Shown: in pieces, positions 22,825 to 25,055 of the stretch
How positions within the stretch are numbered: the stretch's first letter is position 1
Layout: each line of letters starts with the position of its first letter
DNA from: an uncultured Pelagibacteraceae bacterium
GTDB lineage: Bacteria > Pseudomonadota > Alphaproteobacteria > Pelagibacterales > Pelagibacteraceae
NCBI GenBank assembly: GCA_902578175.1
Contig: CACHBY010000011.1
Coordinates: 1 to 25,055, forward strand
Direction: 5' to 3'
DNA length: 25,055 bases
Translations under genes and position numbers: made by a program
The notes under the pieces: model-generated
Seen by the model: only the letters and a program-made list of their open reading frames with translations
Database searches by the model: none
Told to the model about the DNA's origin: nothing

Positions 22825-23727
22825 ATGCAAATAGGTATAGATGTCGGTGCAACAAAAATAGAGAGTGTTGTGCTTGAAAAAGATGGACAAGAAAAACATA
22901 GATCTAGAATATCATGCCCAAAAAATTACACTCAGATTATAACTGCAATAAGAGATATTCATAAAAAATTAGAAGAAGATTTTAAACAAGAACTTCCAAT
23001 TGGTGTTTGTCATCCAGGAGTTCACTCTCCTCAAACAGGGTTAGTTAAAAACGTTCCAAACATCAGTTGGTTAGAAAAAAAACCTTTTCAAAATGATTTA
23101 CGTAAAGCATTAGGTAAAGAAGTGTTTTGTGAAAATGATGCAAATTGTTTTGCTTTATCAGAGGCCATAGATGGAGCAGGGAAACACTACAAGATTGTTT
23201 ATGGAATTATTTTAGGATCCGGTGTTGGAGGTGGTTTAGTAATTGATAAAAAAATTGTAAGCGGTCCTAATGGTGTTGCAGGAGAGTGGGGCCACAATCA
23301 AATTCCCTATTTTGCTGCAAAGAAAGAAAATTTCGACTCTACTAATCCCAGAGAAGCGGAGATTGAGAGTTTTTTGTCTGGCTTAGGCTTGGCAAAAAGA
23401 TTTAAAAAACTTTATGGAAAAAACTTAAAAACGAACGAAATTTTTGAATTAAACCGAAAACATGATTTAGATGCTGAAAAATTTATAGACGATTTTAAAG
23501 TCAATTTAGCAATGTCACTTTCAAGTATTATAAATATTTTAGACCCTGATGCTTTCATATTTGGTGGAGGAGTATCAAACGAAATTGATTTTTTACATGA
23601 AATAGATTCACTTGTGAGAAAATTTGTTATTGGTAGAGAATACGAAGGTGTTTTTTTAAAACCAAGATATGGTGATGCTAGTGGCGTTAGAGGTGCTGCA
23701 AGATTAGGAAGAAGCGCGACATATTAG
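22825..23727 (+). CDS. ROK-family sugar kinase lacking the usual zinc cysteine cluster
   Basis: ATP-dependent sugar kinase of the ROK family (glucokinase/fructokinase/ManNAc-kinase type), 300 residues. The phosphate loop is GIDVGATKIE (4-13), the catalytic Asp is 105 in CENDANC, and ILGSGVGGGLVI (129-140) is the second ATP motif. GEWGHN (153-158) keeps the zinc-ligand histidine. The C-x-C-G-x-x-G-C-x-E segment that normally follows is replaced by residues without cysteine (about 163-182), although the adjoining IESFLSGLGLAKRF aligns well. There is no N-terminal DNA-binding domain, so it is an enzyme rather than a NagC/Mlc-type regulator. Last gene of the tctCBA-SDR-ROK operon. Confidence 0.88.
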   Translation: MQIGIDVGATKIESVVLEKDGQEKHRSRISCPKNYTQIITAIRDIHKKLEEDFKQELPIGVCHPGVHSPQTGLVKNVPNISWLEKKPFQNDLRKALGKEVFCENDANCFALSEAIDGAGKHYKIVYGIILGSGVGGGLVIDKKIVSGPNGVAGEWGHNQIPYFAAKKENFDSTNPREAEIESFLSGLGLAKRFKKLYGKNLKTNEIFELNRKHDLDAEKFIDDFKVNLAMSLSSIINILDPDAFIFGGGVSNEIDFLHEIDSLVRKFVIGREYEGVFLKPRYGDASGVRGAARLGRSATY

Positions 23728-23752
23728 TTTTTAATTTCTAATCAGAATTAAT

Positions 23753-23778
23753 TTTAGAAAAATTCTAGATTTTCTAAA
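23753..23778. repeat. Perfect 9-bp inverted repeat after the ROK kinase gene
   Basis: TTTAGAAAA (23753-23761) and TTTTCTAAA (23770-23778) flank an 8-nt spacer that itself contains TCTAGA. It lies 26 bp after the ROK stop and 70 bp before the candidate promoter of the next gene. No T run follows on either strand, so it is more like an operator or a weak mRNA-end structure than a standard terminator. Confidence 0.4.
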
Positions 23779-23843
23779 CACAAGTAAATTTAGGAAAAAA
23801 ATCTTAAAATAAAAAATCAATCAAAAGTTGTATTTACATTTTT

Positions 23844-23852
23844 TGTTATGAT
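23844..23852 (+). promoter_or_regulatory. Extended -10 promoter of the sugar-binding-protein gene
   Basis: TGT followed by TATGAT (23844-23852) matches the extended -10 form (TGn-TATAAT, one mismatch). No -35 with suitable spacing is seen, as is common for extended -10 promoters. The start would be near 23859, giving a leader of about 60 nt. This 191-bp gap is the largest in the window and otherwise holds only the inverted repeat at 23753-23778. Confidence 0.42.
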
Positions 23853-23906
23853 CTTTGTTCAAAGTAGGTATATTTCTTCTTTTAAATTAATTTAAAAACA
23901 TAAAAA

Positions 23907-23913
23907 AAGGGAG
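23907..23913 (+). promoter_or_regulatory. Strong Shine-Dalgarno of the sugar-binding-protein gene
   Basis: AAGGGAG lies 5 nt before the ATG at 23919, with the same AAATA spacer as at tctC. Confidence 0.6.
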
Positions 23914-23918
23914 AAATA

Positions 23919-24824
23919 ATGAAAAAACTTATACTTTCGATTGCAGCTCTTGCATTATTTGCAACTTCTGCGTTCGCTGAAAGATATGTCATGATTACTC
24001 ATGGTGAAGGAAAAGATCCTTTTTGGCCAGTAGTTCAAAAAGGTGGTGAAGATGCAGCTAGAGCAATCGGTGCTGACTTCGAATATATCTACAACCCTTC
24101 TGCTGATATGGCTGATATGGCAAGCTCAATTCAAGCTGCTGCAGCTACTCAACCAGATGGTATGGTAATTTCTTTACCAGATCCAGATGCATTAGGCCCA
24201 GCTATTAAAGCTGCTGTTGCTGCTGGTGTTCCAGTAATTACAATGAACTCTGGTTTAGAGTCTTCTGCTAGCCTAGGTGCATTAATGCACGTTGGTCAGC
24301 CAGAATTACTTGCTGGACAAAAAGCTGGTGAAAGAGCAAAAGCTGAAGGTGCTTCTAAAGCACTTTGTATGATTCAAGAAGCATACAACACAGCTCTTGT
24401 AGACAGATGTGAAGGTTACGGTTCAGCTGTTCCTATGCAGATGACTGATACTACATCTGACCCTGCAACTATTCAAACTAGAGCAACTGCTGCTTTACAA
24501 GCTAACAGTGATATCGATGCGATCCTTTCAGTAGGACCACACGTATGTGAAGCTGTTGATAAAGCTTTAGTTGATCTTGGTATGACAGTACACCACTCTT
24601 GCTTCGACTTGAGTCCTGCAGTTATGGACTTAATTGGATCTGGAAGAGTTTCTTTCACTATCGATCAACAACAAAGATTACAAGGTTATATGCCAGTTAT
24701 CGTATTACACTTGTACAATAACAGTGCTGGACTTTTACCAGGAGCTAACATCCCATCAGGACCTGGCTTCGTTGACAAGTCTAACGCTTCTTCAGTTGCT
24801 GCTTTAGCAGGTATTGATAGATAG
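23919..24824 (+). CDS. Sugar ABC transporter substrate-binding protein (ribose/inositol-type)
   Basis: Periplasmic binding protein of a carbohydrate ABC importer (peripla_BP_4 / RbsB-like), 301 residues. Signal peptide 1-20 ends SAFA, before ERYVMITH. Typical positions are the DPFWPVVQKGGEDAARAIGA segment (32-51), QAAAATQPDGMVISLPDPDAL, and GVPVITMNSG before the hinge. The second domain contains ALQANSDIDAILSVGPH and VSFTIDQQQRLQGY, the usual hinge and ligand region. Three cysteines (CMIQEA, RCEGYG, HVCEAV) and HHSCFDL could give disulfides. Strong ribosome site and G/C-ending codons suggest high expression. Followed by a terminator and then the permease gene. Confidence 0.93.
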   Translation: MKKLILSIAALALFATSAFAERYVMITHGEGKDPFWPVVQKGGEDAARAIGADFEYIYNPSADMADMASSIQAAAATQPDGMVISLPDPDALGPAIKAAVAAGVPVITMNSGLESSASLGALMHVGQPELLAGQKAGERAKAEGASKALCMIQEAYNTALVDRCEGYGSAVPMQMTDTTSDPATIQTRATAALQANSDIDAILSVGPHVCEAVDKALVDLGMTVHHSCFDLSPAVMDLIGSGRVSFTIDQQQRLQGYMPVIVLHLYNNSAGLLPGANIPSGPGFVDKSNASSVAALAGIDR

Positions 24825-24837
24825 TCTGTAATAATTT

Positions 24838-24869
24838 AAAGGGTCGATTATTCAATCGGCCCTTTTTTT
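24838..24869 (+). terminator. Intrinsic terminator between the sugar-binding protein and its permease
   Basis: GGGTCGATT-ATTC-AATCGGCCC (24841-24862, one T-G wobble) is followed by T runs from 24863. It lies 16 nt after the binding-protein stop and 28 nt before the permease start. It should truncate most transcripts after the binding-protein gene. Confidence 0.88.
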
Positions 24870-24896
24870 TTAACAAAATTAATAAGCCTTTTATAA

Positions 24897-25055
24897 ATGA
24901 ATACATCAACAACAAAAAAATCAAGACAAGAGTCAGACCGACAAGGTGAAAAAAAATGGTACTCTGCATTTACGTCTCGTCCAGAGGTTGGACCTTTTGG
25001 AGTGATGGTTTTACTTTTTTGTATGTTGGGATACTTTTCAATTCCAGAAGGACAA
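24897..25055 (+). CDS. Sugar ABC transporter permease, 3' partial
   Basis: First 53 codons of a gene cut by the right edge. The ATG at 24897 opens a basic, Ser/Thr/Lys-rich cytoplasmic tail. RPEVGPFGVMVLLFCMLGYF follows, the start of the first membrane helix as in RbsC/AraH-type permeases, whose N-termini commonly read ...RPE.G.... It lies 28 nt after the intrinsic terminator. Identification rests on this motif plus position after a matching binding-protein gene; the ATP-binding subunit is expected beyond the window. Confidence 0.78.
   Translation, partial: MNTSTTKKSRQESDRQGEKKWYSAFTSRPEVGPFGVMVLLFCMLGYFSIPEGQ

Noticed and set aside
23867..23880. GGTATATTTCT before the sugar-binding gene as another operator copy
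   Set aside because: It needs a 1-bp gap and lacks the right palindrome half.
24781..24969. Minus-strand 62-residue open frame with hydrophobic N-terminal half
   Set aside because: It crosses the intrinsic terminator and both flanking genes in antisense; the apparent hydrophobicity comes from reading A-rich DNA backwards.

Overview
The window is an AT-rich, very tightly packed stretch of bacterial chromosome. Most intergenic gaps are under 100 bp and several genes overlap at their stop or start codons. Arg is mostly AGA, and solute-binding-protein transporters are unusually dense. Together with TRAP and TTT transporters this points to a streamlined marine alphaproteobacterium, most likely of the SAR11/Pelagibacterales type. 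That assignment is inferred from composition and gene content, not proven. No rRNA, tRNA, CRISPR array, insertion sequence or phage gene was found.

Layout: (A) 1-2831, the end of a TRAP transporter operon (small permease, cut by the left edge; large permease; solute-binding protein). (B) 2872-4680, a secreted Sel1-repeat protein divergent, with no spacing, from a di-heme cytochrome c peroxidase/MauG-like protein. (C) 4712-9553, a Gfo/Idh/MocA dehydrogenase (+) convergent with a four-gene minus-strand operon: ketopantoate-reductase-like enzyme, 2OG-Fe(II) oxygenase, phytanoyl-CoA-dioxygenase-like protein and D-2-hydroxyacid dehydrogenase. (D) 9642-14113, a DUF1907 (C11orf54-like) metalloprotein, a small MarR-like winged-helix protein and a divergent PanB-like protein (+), convergent with an HpcH/HpaI aldolase and an aldehyde dehydrogenase (-). 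(E) 14208-17997, IolD, a second Gfo/Idh/MocA dehydrogenase and an SDR. (F) 18001-19002, a PdxA-family dehydrogenase (-). (G) 19090-23727, a complete TTT transporter (TctC, TctB, TctA) followed by an SDR and a ROK sugar kinase. (H) 23919-25055, a sugar ABC solute-binding protein and the start of its permease (cut by the right edge).

Taken together this is a catabolic island for carboxylates, sugar acids and cyclitols. Three different binding-protein-dependent importers (TRAP, TTT, ABC) are interleaved with NAD(P) oxidoreductases, an aldolase, an aldehyde dehydrogenase, a ring-opening ThDP hydrolase and a sugar kinase. The substrates cannot be read from the sequence.

The main regulatory observations are these. 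A palindrome overlapping a very good sigma70-like promoter before dctP recurs, 13 of 15 bases identical and in the same register with a -10 box, before the panE-like operon. A canonical intrinsic terminator sits inside the first codons of tctB, and a second lies between the sugar-binding protein and its permease; both would give an excess of binding protein over permease. The three binding-protein genes also share a strong ribosome-binding leader that most of their neighbours lack.
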